A stretch of DNA of 63,305 bases, taken from Rhodospirillaceae bacterium (GTDB lineage Bacteria; Pseudomonadota; Alphaproteobacteria; DSM-16000; Inquilinaceae). The notes beneath the pieces are model-generated. The model worked only from the letters and a program-made list of their open reading frames with translations. It searched no databases and was not told where the DNA came from. The stretch is from NCBI GenBank assembly GCA_020638595.1, contig JACKIG010000020.1, positions 1-63,305 on the forward strand, read 5' to 3'. Both the position numbers and the translations under genes were made by a program. This document shows positions 8,730-17,562 of this stretch, in pieces. Position 1 is the first letter of the stretch. Every line of letters starts with the position of its first letter.

Positions 8730-9856
8730 GGCGGGCCAATCTGGCGGCGGGGCTGGCGGTCGTCGTGCTGGCGGTGATCCTGCTGGTGCTGCCGGTGGGC
8801 GCGATCGGCGGCGATCGGGTTGCACTGGCGGCGGGAACGGGCGCTTCGCTGATGCTGGGGGCGGCCTTGGTCCTGATGGTCGTGGGCCTGGTGCTGCCGA
8901 CCCGGCTGTCGGCCCCGTTGGCGGCGGGCACCGTGGCGGTTTCCGGCTTCCTCTTGGGGCTGTTGCTGCTGCGCCGGCTTGACGACGGTCTGACCTACAC
9001 CGCCGAAGGGGTGGCGGCCTGGGCGCTGCTGATCGCCATTGCGGTCCTGCTGTGGCTGGCCATGGCACGGTTGTCGGCGGTGCCCGGGCGGGTGGCGTCG
9101 CTGCTGGTGCCGCTGCTGTTCGGCGGGCTGCTGGTGTATTTCTGGGAGGTGCTGACGCGCGGCTTCCAGGTGCCGCAGATCCTGCTGCCGGCGCCCAGCG
9201 TCATCTTCGACACCTTCCTGGCCGACCGGGCGACGCTGTGGGTCGACTTCTGGCAGACCTTCGTGCGCTCGGCCATCCCGGGCTTCCTCGCGGGCTGTAC
9301 CAGCGGCTTCCTGGTCGCCGTCGCCATCGACCGGTCGGAGTTCCTGCAACGGGGGCTGCTGCCGCTGGGCAGTCTGGTCAGCGCCATGCCCATCGTCGGC
9401 ATCGCCCCGATCATGGTCATGTGGTTCGGCTTCGACTGGCAGTCCAAGGCCGCCGTCGTCGTGGTCATGACCTTCTTTCCCATGCTGGTGAACGCCACCG
9501 CCGGGCTGGCCGCCACCGGCACGCTGGAGCGCGACCTGATGCGCTCCTACGCCGCGGACTATTGGCAGACGCTGATCAAGCTGCGGCTGCCGGGGGCGCT
9601 GCCCTTCATCTTCAATGCGTTGAAGCTCAACGCCACCCTGGCGCTGATCGGGGCGATCGTCGCGGAGTTCTTCGGCACGCCGATCTACGGCATGGGATTC
9701 CGCATCTCCACCGAAGTTGCCCGGCTGAACGTCGACAAGGTCTGGGCTACCATCGCAGTGGCGGCCATGGCCGGGTCGATCACCTATGGCATCCTGGTCC
9801 TGCTGGAACGGGTGACGACATTCTGGCACCCGTCGCAGCGGCAGAGCGACCGCTAG
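8726..9856 (+). CDS. ABC transporter permease 2, probable pyrimidine importer
   Basis: A 376-residue permease. The first ~125 residues hold four predicted hydrophobic segments with no clear homology to a transporter core. The BPD permease domain follows from about residue 130, with the coupling loop RSYAADYWQTLIKLRLPGA and the typical ending LIGAIVAEFFGTPIYGMGF. The extra N-terminal membrane block is longer than usual for SsuC-like permeases. The start overlaps the first permease stop. Together with the preceding ATPase and permease and the following binding protein it forms a complete importer. Confidence 0.85.
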   Translation: MRRANLAAGLAVVVLAVILLVLPVGAIGGDRVALAAGTGASLMLGAALVLMVVGLVLPTRLSAPLAAGTVAVSGFLLGLLLLRRLDDGLTYTAEGVAAWALLIAIAVLLWLAMARLSAVPGRVASLLVPLLFGGLLVYFWEVLTRGFQVPQILLPAPSVIFDTFLADRATLWVDFWQTFVRSAIPGFLAGCTSGFLVAVAIDRSEFLQRGLLPLGSLVSAMPIVGIAPIMVMWFGFDWQSKAAVVVVMTFFPMLVNATAGLAATGTLERDLMRSYAADYWQTLIKLRLPGALPFIFNALKLNATLALIGAIVAEFFGTPIYGMGFRISTEVARLNVDKVWATIAVAAMAGSITYGILVLLERVTTFWHPSQRQSDR

Positions 9857-9949
9857 GTGTTGCGCGATGGAGGACGGATGCAGCGGCCGGCAGCCCCGGA
9901 CAGTCGAGACCGAACGACAATAACCAACTGGAACGGAAGAGGTGAGAGC

Positions 9950-10957
9950 ATGAGCAAGATACGACTGCTGGCCGTAACGGCGCTGGCCATGGCCCTGGGC
10001 ACCCCGGCCGCGAACGCCAATGACCCGTTCACCATTCAATTGAAATGGGTCACGCAGGCCCAGTTCGCCGGCTACTACGTCGCGCTGGAGCAAGGGTTCT
10101 ATGACGAGGTCGGGCTGGATGTGACCATCCAGCCGGGCGGCCCCGATATCGCCCCGCCGCAGGTCATCGCCGCCGGCGGTGCCGACGTGATCATCGAATG
10201 GATGCCGGCCGCCCTGGCGGCGCGCGAGCGCGGGGTTCCGCTGGTCAACGTTGCCCAGTTCTTCAACCGCTCCGGCATGATGCTGACCTGCCGCGCCGAC
10301 AGCGGCATCACCGCGCCGGAAGATTTCGCCGGGCATACCCTGGGCGTCTGGTTCGCCGGCAACGAATATCCGTTCCTGTCGTGGATGAGCCGGCTGGGCT
10401 TTTCCACCAGCGGTCCGGACGCCGATGTGGAGGTGCTGCGCCAGGGCTTCAACGTCGATCCGCTGTTGCAGAACCAGGCGGCCTGCATTTCCACCATGAT
10501 CTACAACGAGTACTGGCAGGTGGTGGACGCCGGCATCCCGGAGGACGAGCTGGTCACGTTCTTCTATGAGGACCAGGGCGTGGCGACGCTGGAAGACGGC
10601 CTCTATGCCCTGGAGAGCAGCCTGGAAGACCCGGAATACGTCGACAAGCTGGCGCGTTTCATCGCCGCGTCGGCGCGCGGCTGGCAATACGCCATCGAGC
10701 ATGTGGACGAGGCGGCGCAAGCCATCGTCGACGCCGACATGGCCGGGGCCGCCACCTTCGAGGTGCAGCAGCGCCAGATGGAGAACATCGCCACGCTGAT
10801 CACCGCCGATGCGGAGCATCTGGGCTATCTGGACCCGGAAGCCTTCCAGCGCACGGTCGACGTGCTGCTGTCGGGCGACAGCGACCCCGTGATCTCCGAG
10901 GATCCCGGCGAAGCCGCCTGGACCCACGACGTCTGGGACCAGGCGATGGGGCAGTAA
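9950..10957 (+). CDS. ABC transporter substrate-binding protein, NMT1/THI5-like, probable pyrimidine binder
   Basis: A 335-residue periplasmic binding protein with a 23-residue signal peptide ending ANA. The mature part opens with IQLKWVTQAQFAGYYVALEQG, the NMT1/THI5-like fold used for hydroxymethylpyrimidine, riboflavin and related heterocycles. This fold family fits a pyrimidine ligand better than a sulfonate. The start at 9950 is preceded by GGAAGAGGTGAGAG. It is the last gene of the transporter operon. The actual ligand (uracil, thymine or a related base) is inferred from context. Confidence 0.82.
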   Translation: MSKIRLLAVTALAMALGTPAANANDPFTIQLKWVTQAQFAGYYVALEQGFYDEVGLDVTIQPGGPDIAPPQVIAAGGADVIIEWMPAALAARERGVPLVNVAQFFNRSGMMLTCRADSGITAPEDFAGHTLGVWFAGNEYPFLSWMSRLGFSTSGPDADVEVLRQGFNVDPLLQNQAACISTMIYNEYWQVVDAGIPEDELVTFFYEDQGVATLEDGLYALESSLEDPEYVDKLARFIAASARGWQYAIEHVDEAAQAIVDADMAGAATFEVQQRQMENIATLITADAEHLGYLDPEAFQRTVDVLLSGDSDPVISEDPGEAAWTHDVWDQAMGQ

Positions 10958-11049
10958 GCCGCTTGCGACCGGCCAACAGAAATGAGCGTCCTGTCCATCG
11001 GCGCCAATACAACGGTGGTGCCGGTCGAAGGTCGGCACATTGCCCAGGG

Positions 11050-11132
11050 AGATCCCCGCCTTCGCGGGGATGACGGGTCTATTGAGAGCTAGGTACGATT
11101 TGACTCCCGTCATTCCCGCGAAGGCGGGAATC
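11050..11132. repeat. REP-like inverted doublet, copy 1
   Basis: Two palindromic units of about 28 bp face each other. Unit 1 (around 11053-11070) is TCCCCGC-CTTC-GCGGGGA followed by TGACGGG. Unit 2 (11113-11130) is TTCCCGC-GAAG-GCGGGAA preceded by CCCGTCA, that is, an inverted copy. A second doublet of the same design lies at 12810-12888, so dihydropyrimidinase is bracketed by both. This is typical of REP/BIME-type intergenic repeats. The rest of the gap (10958-11300) shows no gene. Confidence 0.75.
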
Positions 11133-11300
11133 CCCTGGGACAGGACGCAAAGCCGGACGCTGACGAGGTCTTGATCTTGGCGCCCAAGGACGTCCTCCCC
11201 TGCCTGGGGGAGGACGCCCGGGTCCGCAGGCCGCGAACGGCCGCAGGCGTGCAATGGACCGCCGGCGCCGGACGAAACGAAAGAACAGGAGGACCAGGCG

Positions 11301-12758
11301 ATGGCCAGCACAGTGATCAAGGGCGGTATCGTCGTCACCGCAGACCGCAGTTACAAGGCCGATGTTCTGGTGGAAGGCGGCAGGATCGCCGCCATCGGGC
11401 CGGACCTTGCCGGCGACACGGTACTGGACGCCGCCGGCTGCTATGTCATGCCGGGCGGCATCGACCCGCACACCCACATGGAAATGCCCTTCATGGGCAC
11501 CTATTCGGCCGACGATTTCGAAAGCGGCACCCGTGCGGGCCTGTCCGGCGGCACCACCATGCTGGTGGATTTCTGCCTGCCGTCGCCGGGCCAGGGCCTC
11601 TTGGAAGGCCTGCAGATGTGGCACAACAAGTCGTCGAAGGCCTGTGCCGACTATTCCTATCACATGGCCATCACCTGGTGGGGCAAGCAGGTGTTCGACG
11701 AGATGGCGACGGTCGTCGACCGCGGCATCACCAGCTTCAAGCACTTCATGGCCTACAAGGGCGCGCTGATGGTCGACGACGACGAGATGTACGCGTCGTT
11801 CCAGCGCTGTGCCGATCTTGGCGCCCTGCCGCTGGTCCATGCCGAGAACGGCGACGTCGTCGCCCATTTGCAGGCCAAGCTGATGGGCGAAGGCAATACC
11901 GGGCCGGAGGCGCACGCCTATTCCCGCCCGCCGGAGGTGGAAGGCGAGGCCTGCAACCGCGCCATCATGATCGCCGACACCGTCGGCGTGCCGCTCTACA
12001 TCGTCCACGTGTCGTGCGAGCAGGCGCATGAGGCAATCCGCCGGGCGCGCCAGAAGGGCATGCGCGTCTATGGCGAACCCCTGATCCAGCACCTGGTGCT
12101 GGACGAAAGCGAATACGCCAACCCGAACTGGGACCATGCCGCGCGACGGGTGATGTCACCGCCCTTCCGCAACAAGCTGCACCAGGACAGCCTGTGGGCG
12201 GGCCTGGCATCGGGCAGCCTGCAGGTGGTGGCGACCGACCACTGCTCGTTCACGTCGGACCAGAAGCGCATGGGCCTGGGCGATTTCACCAAGATCCCCA
12301 ACGGCACCGGCGGCATCGAGGACCGCATGCCGCTGTTGTGGACCCGCGGCGTCGCGACGGGCCGGCTGACCATGAACGAGTTCGTGGCCGTGACCTCGAC
12401 CAACAGCGCCAAGATCCTGAACCTCTACCCGCGCAAGGGCGCCATCGTCGAAGGGGCGGATGCCGACATCGTCGTCTGGGACCCGCAGCGCACCAAGACC
12501 ATCACCGCCGCCGGCCAGCAGTCGGTGATCGACTACAACGTCTTCGAGGGCATCGAGGTCAAGGGCCTGCCCCGCTTCACCCTGACCCGCGGTATGGTCG
12601 CGGTGGAGGAGTCGGAGATCAAGGCCCGCCCCGGCCACGGCGAATTCGTCGGCCGCGAGCCCAACCCCGCCCCCAACCGGGCGCTTTCGCGCTGGAAGGA
12701 ACTGACCGCCCCGCGCAAGGTCATCCGCGACCCGGCGAACATGCCGGCCGGGGTGTGA
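11301..12758 (+). CDS. hydA: Dihydropyrimidinase (D-hydantoinase)
   Basis: A 485-residue amidohydrolase-superfamily enzyme that opens the dihydrouracil or dihydrothymine ring to the N-carbamoyl-beta-amino acid, the step between PreTA and beta-ureidopropionase. The metal-binding motif is GGIDPHTHMEMP near residue 56. The lysine expected to be carbamylated is in SFKHFMAYKG (around residue 150). Further metal histidines occur in PLVHAENGD and IVHVSC, with the catalytic Asp in VATDHCSF. AACAGGAGGACC precedes the start. The gene lies 343 bp downstream of the transporter operon between two REP-like doublets. I see only a poor -24/-12 match upstream, so its promoter is undefined. Confidence 0.93.
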   Translation: MASTVIKGGIVVTADRSYKADVLVEGGRIAAIGPDLAGDTVLDAAGCYVMPGGIDPHTHMEMPFMGTYSADDFESGTRAGLSGGTTMLVDFCLPSPGQGLLEGLQMWHNKSSKACADYSYHMAITWWGKQVFDEMATVVDRGITSFKHFMAYKGALMVDDDEMYASFQRCADLGALPLVHAENGDVVAHLQAKLMGEGNTGPEAHAYSRPPEVEGEACNRAIMIADTVGVPLYIVHVSCEQAHEAIRRARQKGMRVYGEPLIQHLVLDESEYANPNWDHAARRVMSPPFRNKLHQDSLWAGLASGSLQVVATDHCSFTSDQKRMGLGDFTKIPNGTGGIEDRMPLLWTRGVATGRLTMNEFVAVTSTNSAKILNLYPRKGAIVEGADADIVVWDPQRTKTITAAGQQSVIDYNVFEGIEVKGLPRFTLTRGMVAVEESEIKARPGHGEFVGREPNPAPNRALSRWKELTAPRKVIRDPANMPAGV

Positions 12759-12809
12759 GTGATGGGGTCTGGGGCTGCATTGCACCCCAAGTCCGCACAC
12801 TGACCGAGG

Positions 12810-12888
12810 AGACCCCCGCCTTCGCGGGGGTGACGGTAAGGATTTGATATTCACCGACTATCCCGTCGTCCCCGCGAAGGCGGGGACC
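12810..12888. repeat. REP-like inverted doublet, copy 2
   Basis: It has the same architecture as the doublet at 11050-11132. A unit with CCCCCGC-CTTC-GCGGGGG then TGACGG (12813-12836) faces an inverted unit containing CCCGTCGTCCCCGCGAAGG (12862-12880). The outer flanks also resemble those of copy 1 (GCACA-TG-CC...GGGAGA and CTGG-ACAG), so the repeat family probably extends to about 100 bp. Confidence 0.75.
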
Positions 12889-13002
12889 TCCCTGGACAGT
12901 GCGCGGAGATGCAACGTGCGTGGCCGGGTTAGGCGGGCTTGAACACGCCTGTGCAGGACGGTTTCGACCGGGCTGTGGTCCACGGGGCGGTACTCCCCAG
13001 GC

Positions 13003-13494
13003 TCAGTCCACCGACAGCGTCATGAGATAGGCCAGCAGGTCCAGCCGGTCCGCCGGATCGACCATGCCCCGGTACATCATCGACGTGCCCGGTACGTCTG
13101 CTTGCGGATTGGCAAGATAGCTGTCGAGGCGGCAAAGGCTCCACTCGCCGATGGCGTCGCGGTGCAGGGTCATGGCGGTCGTATAGGAAAAGCCCTCCGC
13201 CGATGCGACCGGCCGACCGACGATGCCCCACAGGTTGGGACCGACCATGTTGGGTCCGGCGAATTCGGCCGAATGGCAAACGCTGCATGCCCGGAACAAC
13301 CGCTCGCCCGCGGCGGGATCGGCCGCCGCCACCCTTCGCTGCCACGCCTCACTTGTGTCCGCGCCCGCCCCCCGGCCGTCGCAGGATTGCGCAGCCTGCG
13401 CGTGCACCGGACCCGCGACCAGCAGGACAAGGCAGGCGATGGGCAGAAGGCGTGACGGTCCCATGCGCAGACCAGGCTTCCGTGTCGTCTTCAT
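13003..13494 (-). CDS. Small periplasmic c-type cytochrome
   Basis: A 163-residue protein with an N-terminal signal peptide (hydrophobic stretch about residues 14-30, cut near AQA). It has one heme-attachment site CSVCH (Cys70, Cys73, His74) and a probable axial methionine in GTSMMY near residue 139, typical of class I cytochrome c or c2/c550 proteins. It would shuttle electrons in the periplasm. It is transcribed away from the LacI-type cluster and has no obvious functional partner here. The ccmAB heme-exporter genes 31 kb away would be needed for its maturation but are not linked. Confidence 0.85.
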   Translation of the reverse strand: MKTTRKPGLRMGPSRLLPIACLVLLVAGPVHAQAAQSCDGRGAGADTSEAWQRRVAAADPAAGERLFRACSVCHSAEFAGPNMVGPNLWGIVGRPVASAEGFSYTTAMTLHRDAIGEWSLCRLDSYLANPQADVPGTSMMYRGMVDPADRLDLLAYLMTLSVD

Positions 13495-13711
13495 TGGCCG
13501 GCGTCATCCCCCAAACGGCGTCGCTGCAAACCACCTGGCGGGTACCGCATCACCGTGTTCGCTGCCGTGGGACACCCCCACGCGAAGACCTGTCAGGCGG
13601 TGGATCGTGGCCCAGCACGCCGTTGCGGGCAACCCGATCGATGTCCGAAAGCCGATTGCAGCCGGTCGGACGACCACGGGGGCTGTCCCGCGCCACAGCG
13701 CCGGTTGCCCC

Positions 13712-13741
13712 TTGACCGCGTGGCTCATTCATGCATAGGAT
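13712..13741 (+). promoter_or_regulatory. Sigma-70-type promoter of the ribose-type ABC operon
   Basis: TTGACC (13712-13717) and TAGGAT (13736-13741) form a good -35/-10 pair with an 18-bp spacer. Transcription would start within the LacI-type operator that follows at 13748-13761, a standard geometry for repression. The 13495-13808 gap otherwise holds no supported gene. Confidence 0.55.
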
Positions 13742-13747
13742 TGTCAC

Positions 13748-13761
13748 TGTAAACGTTTTCA
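13748..13761. promoter_or_regulatory. LacI-family operator 1
   Basis: TGTAAACGTTTTCA fits the LacI/GalR-family consensus, an inverted repeat around a central CG. It lies just after the -10 box upstream of the ABC ATPase gene. A near-identical site occurs at 17403-17416. The LacI regulator encoded at 20296-21387 is the obvious candidate to bind both. Confidence 0.75.
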
Positions 13762-13808
13762 TTCGGCCGCGATCACAAACAATAATGCGGCCGGAGCGGG
13801 AGGAAGCG

Positions 13809-15335
13809 ATGGGATCGGTTGCGGCTCTCGCGGTTGCGGGGCTGTCGAAGCGTTACGGCGCCACGGTGGCCTTGCGGTCGCTGACCATGCGGATCGTCCC
13901 GCATGAAGTGCATGCCGTCCTGGGCGAGAATGGCGCCGGTAAGTCCACGCTGGTGAAGATCCTCTCCGGGGCGGTGCAGCCGAACAGCGGCACGATCGAG
14001 CTTGCCGGCCAGCCCTATGCGCCACGGACGCTGTTGGGGGCCCGGCGCGCCGGCATCTCCACCGCGTTTCAGGAACTCAGTCTTCTCCCCAACCTGTCGG
14101 TCGCCGAAAACCTCTTGCTGCCGCGCGTCTCCGGCACGCGGTTCTGGCCGGAAGCGGCGGGTTCGATCACGCGCCGGGCCGAAGCGGTGCTGAAGGAATG
14201 GGCCGTCACCGACATCGATCCGGTCGCCCGTGTCGAAGCCTTGTCGCTGGCGGAACGCCAGCGGCTGGAGATCGTCCGCGCGCTGTCGCACCGGCCACGC
14301 CTGCTGATCCTGGATGAGCCGACGGCGGCCCTGCCGGACGCGACCTGGCTGTTCCGGCAGGTGCGGCGGCTGACCGAAACCGGTGTGGCTGTGCTCTACA
14401 TCTCCCACCGCCTCAGCGAGGTGCGCGAGCTCTGCCAGCGCGCCACCGTGCTGCGCAACGGCGAGTCCATCGACACCGTCGACCTTGCCGGCGTCAAGGA
14501 CGACCAGATCTTCGCGATGATGGTGGGGCGCGCGCCCGAGCGCGCCTATCCCGCCCCCGTCGCCGCCGCTGCCGGGGCAGAAACCCTGATCGAGGCGCGC
14601 GGCCTGACCACGGGCCGCCTCAGGGATGTCAGCCTGTCGCTGAAGTCGGGCGAGATTCTCGGCGTGGCGGCGCTGGAGGGGCAGGGCCAGCTGGAGCTGT
14701 TCCGCGCCCTGGGCGGCGTCGGCACGCATGAAGCGGGCGAGGTTCGCTACAACGGCCGGCCCGTCGCCCTGACCTCCCCCCGCCGGGCTCTGCGGGCGGG
14801 GGACGGCATCGCCTATGTTCCGGAGGAGCGCAAGACCGAAGGCATCTTCGGCGGCCTGACGGCGGCGGCGAACATGTCGCTGCCGCAGGTACCGCGCATC
14901 GCCCGCGGCGGGCTGATCCATCACCGGCTGGATGTCGCCGCCACCCGCACGGCGGCGGAGGCGGTGTCGCTGGCCGACCGGTATTTCGGCTTCCGCGTCA
15001 GCGACCTGTCCGGCGGCAACCAGCAGAAGGTCGTGCTGGCCCGCGCGCTGATGACCAGGGCGCGCTGCCTGGTGATGTTCGACCCCACGCGCGGGGTCGA
15101 TGTCGGCACCAAGCAGGCGATCTACACGATGATGCGCGGCTTCGTCGCCGATGGGCGGGCCATCCTGGTCTATTCGTCGGAGCTGTCGGAGCTGGTGCAT
15201 CTCTGCCACCGCTGCCTCGTCATCTATGGCGGCCGCATCGTCGCCGATGTCGGGCGCGACCGGCTGACCGAGGAATACCTGCTGGCGGCGGCGCACGGCC
15301 ATGGTGGTGCGGCGCCATTGCGGGCTGCGAGCTGA
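13809..15335 (+). CDS. Ribose-type sugar ABC transporter ATP-binding protein
   Basis: A 508-residue double-ABC ATPase of the RbsA/MglA/XylG class that powers uptake through the two permeases that follow. The first domain has Walker A GENGAGKSTLVKILSG and Walker B LLILDEPTAALPD. The second lacks a proper Walker A (VAALEGQGQLELFRAL), which is normal for this class, but keeps the signature LSGGNQQKVVLARAL. The ATG at 13809 follows GGGAGGAAGCG, so I prefer it over the in-frame ATG at 13785. The operon is headed by a LacI-type operator. The class imports pentoses, hexoses, polyols and other small hydroxylated molecules, so the substrate cannot be read from this subunit. Confidence 0.88.
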   Translation: MGSVAALAVAGLSKRYGATVALRSLTMRIVPHEVHAVLGENGAGKSTLVKILSGAVQPNSGTIELAGQPYAPRTLLGARRAGISTAFQELSLLPNLSVAENLLLPRVSGTRFWPEAAGSITRRAEAVLKEWAVTDIDPVARVEALSLAERQRLEIVRALSHRPRLLILDEPTAALPDATWLFRQVRRLTETGVAVLYISHRLSEVRELCQRATVLRNGESIDTVDLAGVKDDQIFAMMVGRAPERAYPAPVAAAAGAETLIEARGLTTGRLRDVSLSLKSGEILGVAALEGQGQLELFRALGGVGTHEAGEVRYNGRPVALTSPRRALRAGDGIAYVPEERKTEGIFGGLTAAANMSLPQVPRIARGGLIHHRLDVAATRTAAEAVSLADRYFGFRVSDLSGGNQQKVVLARALMTRARCLVMFDPTRGVDVGTKQAIYTMMRGFVADGRAILVYSSELSELVHLCHRCLVIYGGRIVADVGRDRLTEEYLLAAAHGHGGAAPLRAAS

Positions 15336-15339
15336 ACCG

Positions 15340-16332
15340 ATGAGCCTGGCAAACCCGCCCCTGCCGGCAAGATGGCGGCCGATCCGGCTGCTGACCAACG
15401 GCGCACTGCTGATCACCGGCGTCTATCTCATTCTCGTCGTCATCTATGCGGCGACCGAGGCTTCGGCCCTTTCGGCCTATTCCATTGAATCGCTGCTCAA
15501 CAACTCCCTGCCGCTGATGCTGGCCGCGGCCGGGCAGACCTTCGTCATCCTGCAGGGCGGTTTCGACCTGTCGGTGGCCGGGGTGATCTCGCTGGCCAAC
15601 GTCATCGTCGCCGTCGTCCCGGTCGAAGGCCCCTGGGGGGCGCTGGCCAACTTCGCCATGGTCGTCGGGATCGGCCTTGCCGTCGGCGCGGTCAACGGCC
15701 TTGCCGTCGCCTATCTGCGCATCCAGTCGATCGCCGCCACCCTGGCGACGATGATGATCTGCAAGGGCATCTCGCTGCTGATCCTCCAGGCGCCCGGCGG
15801 CTATGTGTCGGAATTCATGGCCTACGAACTGACCGGCTCGCTGTTCGGCCAGGTTTCGGTGGCGGCCCTGATCGCCCTGGCCGTGGCGCTGGTCTGGGTG
15901 GTGTTCCGGCGCACCAACACCGGCCTGGCGCTGTTCGCCGTCGGCCGGGACGCCAACGCTGCCGCGCTGTCGGGGATCAATGTACGGCGCACGCGCTTCA
16001 TCGCCTTCTGCTGGGCGGGCGTGTTCTACGGCGCGGCCGGCTACATGCTGGCGGCCCAGACCTCGACCGGCAATCCGGCCGCGGGCGACCCGTTCCTGCT
16101 GCTGTGCTTCGCCGCGGTGGCCCTGGGCGGCACCTCGTTTTCCGGCGGCGCCGGCGGCGTCATCGCCTCGCTGATGGGCGCGGCGACGCTGATGCTGATG
16201 CAGAAGGTCCTGTTCTCCACGGGCGTGTCGTCGTTCTACACCGGCGTCTTCCAGGGCACGGTGATGATCGTGGCAGTGCTGCTGATGACCCTCGTGCACA
16301 TGGCCTCACGCCAGCGGAGGGCACAGCGATGA
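15340..16332 (+). CDS. Ribose-type ABC transporter permease 1
   Basis: A 330-residue RbsC-family inner-membrane permease with about eight to ten hydrophobic segments. It shows the family motif GGFDLSVAGVISLANVI after the second helix and VGRDANAAALSGINVRR in the cytoplasmic coupling loop. It starts 5 bp after the ATPase stop and overlaps the second permease by 4 bp. The two permeases probably form a heterodimeric channel. The substrate is unknown. Confidence 0.87.
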   Translation: MSLANPPLPARWRPIRLLTNGALLITGVYLILVVIYAATEASALSAYSIESLLNNSLPLMLAAAGQTFVILQGGFDLSVAGVISLANVIVAVVPVEGPWGALANFAMVVGIGLAVGAVNGLAVAYLRIQSIAATLATMMICKGISLLILQAPGGYVSEFMAYELTGSLFGQVSVAALIALAVALVWVVFRRTNTGLALFAVGRDANAAALSGINVRRTRFIAFCWAGVFYGAAGYMLAAQTSTGNPAAGDPFLLLCFAAVALGGTSFSGGAGGVIASLMGAATLMLMQKVLFSTGVSSFYTGVFQGTVMIVAVLLMTLVHMASRQRRAQR

Positions 16333-17357
16333 GCGTCGACCAGCGCCTGGGCGAGGCCGGCCGGATGCCGGCGGATACGCGCGGGACCAGCCGGCTGAGC
16401 GGCGAGACCGTCACCATCGGCGTCATCTTTGCGCTGACCGTGGCGATGATCCTCGGCTCGCGGGTCATCAGCCCCGCGTTCGGTGGCTGGAACCAGGCCG
16501 AGACCATCCTCTACCTGGCATCGTTCCTGGTGTTCTGTTCGTTCGGCCAGGGCCTGGTGATCCTGGTGCGCGGCCTGGACCTGTCGATCGCCTCGGTGAT
16601 CACGCTGGGCGGCGTGCTGACGACGACCTGGCTTGCCGGCGACAACGGCGACCTCGTCTTCATCCTGCCGGCCATCCTCGTGGTCTGCACGCTGGTCGGT
16701 GTCGCCAGCGGAATCGGTGTCAGCCTGTTGAAGGTGCCGCCCTTCATCATGACCATGGCGACCGGCATCATCGTCTACAGCCTGTGCCTCGGCGTGACGC
16801 GCGGCACCCCGCGCGGTTATCCGGCCCCCGTGCTGAACGACGTCATGCGCGCCGAGCTGGCGGGACTGCCGGTGCCGATCCTGGTGCTGGCCGCCTTTGT
16901 CGCCGGCGGGTTCCTGCTGCAGTCCTATTCCACCTATGGCCGGCGGCTGTATGCCGTCGGCAACAACCCGGCGGCCGCGCATGTGGTCGGCCTTCCGACG
17001 GTGCGGGTGACGATCGGCGCCTATGCCATCTCCGCCCTGTGCGCGGGCTTCACCGGGATCATGCTGGCGTCCTATGCCAATGGCGCGACGCTGCGCATGG
17101 GTGACGACTACCTGCTGCCGTCGATCGCCGCGGTGGTCGTCGGCGGGTCGTCCATCCTGGGCGGCAAGGGCAACTTCCTCGGGACCGTCGGGGGCGCGAT
17201 CCTGCTGACGACCCTCGCAACCATACTGTCGGCTCTGGGCATCGAGCAGGGCTGGAAGACGATCGTCGAGGGCGGCGTCATCCTGTTCGCCCTGATGGTC
17301 CTGCGCGAACAGGTCTACGAAGCGCTGCGGACCTGGATGGGGTCGGAGCGGCGATAG
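16329..17357 (+). CDS. Ribose-type ABC transporter permease 2
   Basis: A 342-residue RbsC-family permease. The family signature VRGLDLSIASVITLGGV is near residue 80, and the coupling-loop motif YAVGNNPAAAHVVGLPTVRV is near residue 205. It overlaps permease 1 by 4 bp and is the last gene before the second LacI operator. Having two distinct permeases is common in alphaproteobacterial carbohydrate importers of this class. Confidence 0.87.
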   Translation: MSVDQRLGEAGRMPADTRGTSRLSGETVTIGVIFALTVAMILGSRVISPAFGGWNQAETILYLASFLVFCSFGQGLVILVRGLDLSIASVITLGGVLTTTWLAGDNGDLVFILPAILVVCTLVGVASGIGVSLLKVPPFIMTMATGIIVYSLCLGVTRGTPRGYPAPVLNDVMRAELAGLPVPILVLAAFVAGGFLLQSYSTYGRRLYAVGNNPAAAHVVGLPTVRVTIGAYAISALCAGFTGIMLASYANGATLRMGDDYLLPSIAAVVVGGSSILGGKGNFLGTVGGAILLTTLATILSALGIEQGWKTIVEGGVILFALMVLREQVYEALRTWMGSERR

Positions 17358-17402
17358 GCCATGGCGGTTCACCCTTCGGCAGGCGAGAAGAATAGATGAC
17401 AA

Positions 17403-17416
17403 TGTAAACGATTACA
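17403..17416. promoter_or_regulatory. LacI-family operator 2
   Basis: TGTAAACGATTACA is an almost perfect inverted repeat centred on CG. It shares the left half TGTAAACG with operator 1. It lies 147 bp upstream of the binding-protein gene. A plausible but weaker promoter (TTCACC at 17368, ATAGAT at 17392) lies just upstream, so a repressor here would again cover the transcription start. The binding protein and catabolic genes may thus have their own controlled promoter. Confidence 0.8.
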
Positions 17417-17562
17417 TATGCACTGGCAGGCAGCCGCGGCGCATCGCCGCCCGGCCGTCCACAGGCAAGGTCCGGCCTACCCGATCCCGGGTGCCGGAGG
17501 TCGGTGATCGGTCGCTGACCGGTCCAAGCGGGGCCAACCCCCGAGACATGGAGGAAACGCTG

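Noticed and set aside
11238..11253. CGGCCGCAGGCGTGCA upstream of hydA as a sigma-54 promoter
   Set aside because: Spacing is right but most of the conserved CACG and TTGC bases are missing, so it is no better than chance in GC-rich DNA.
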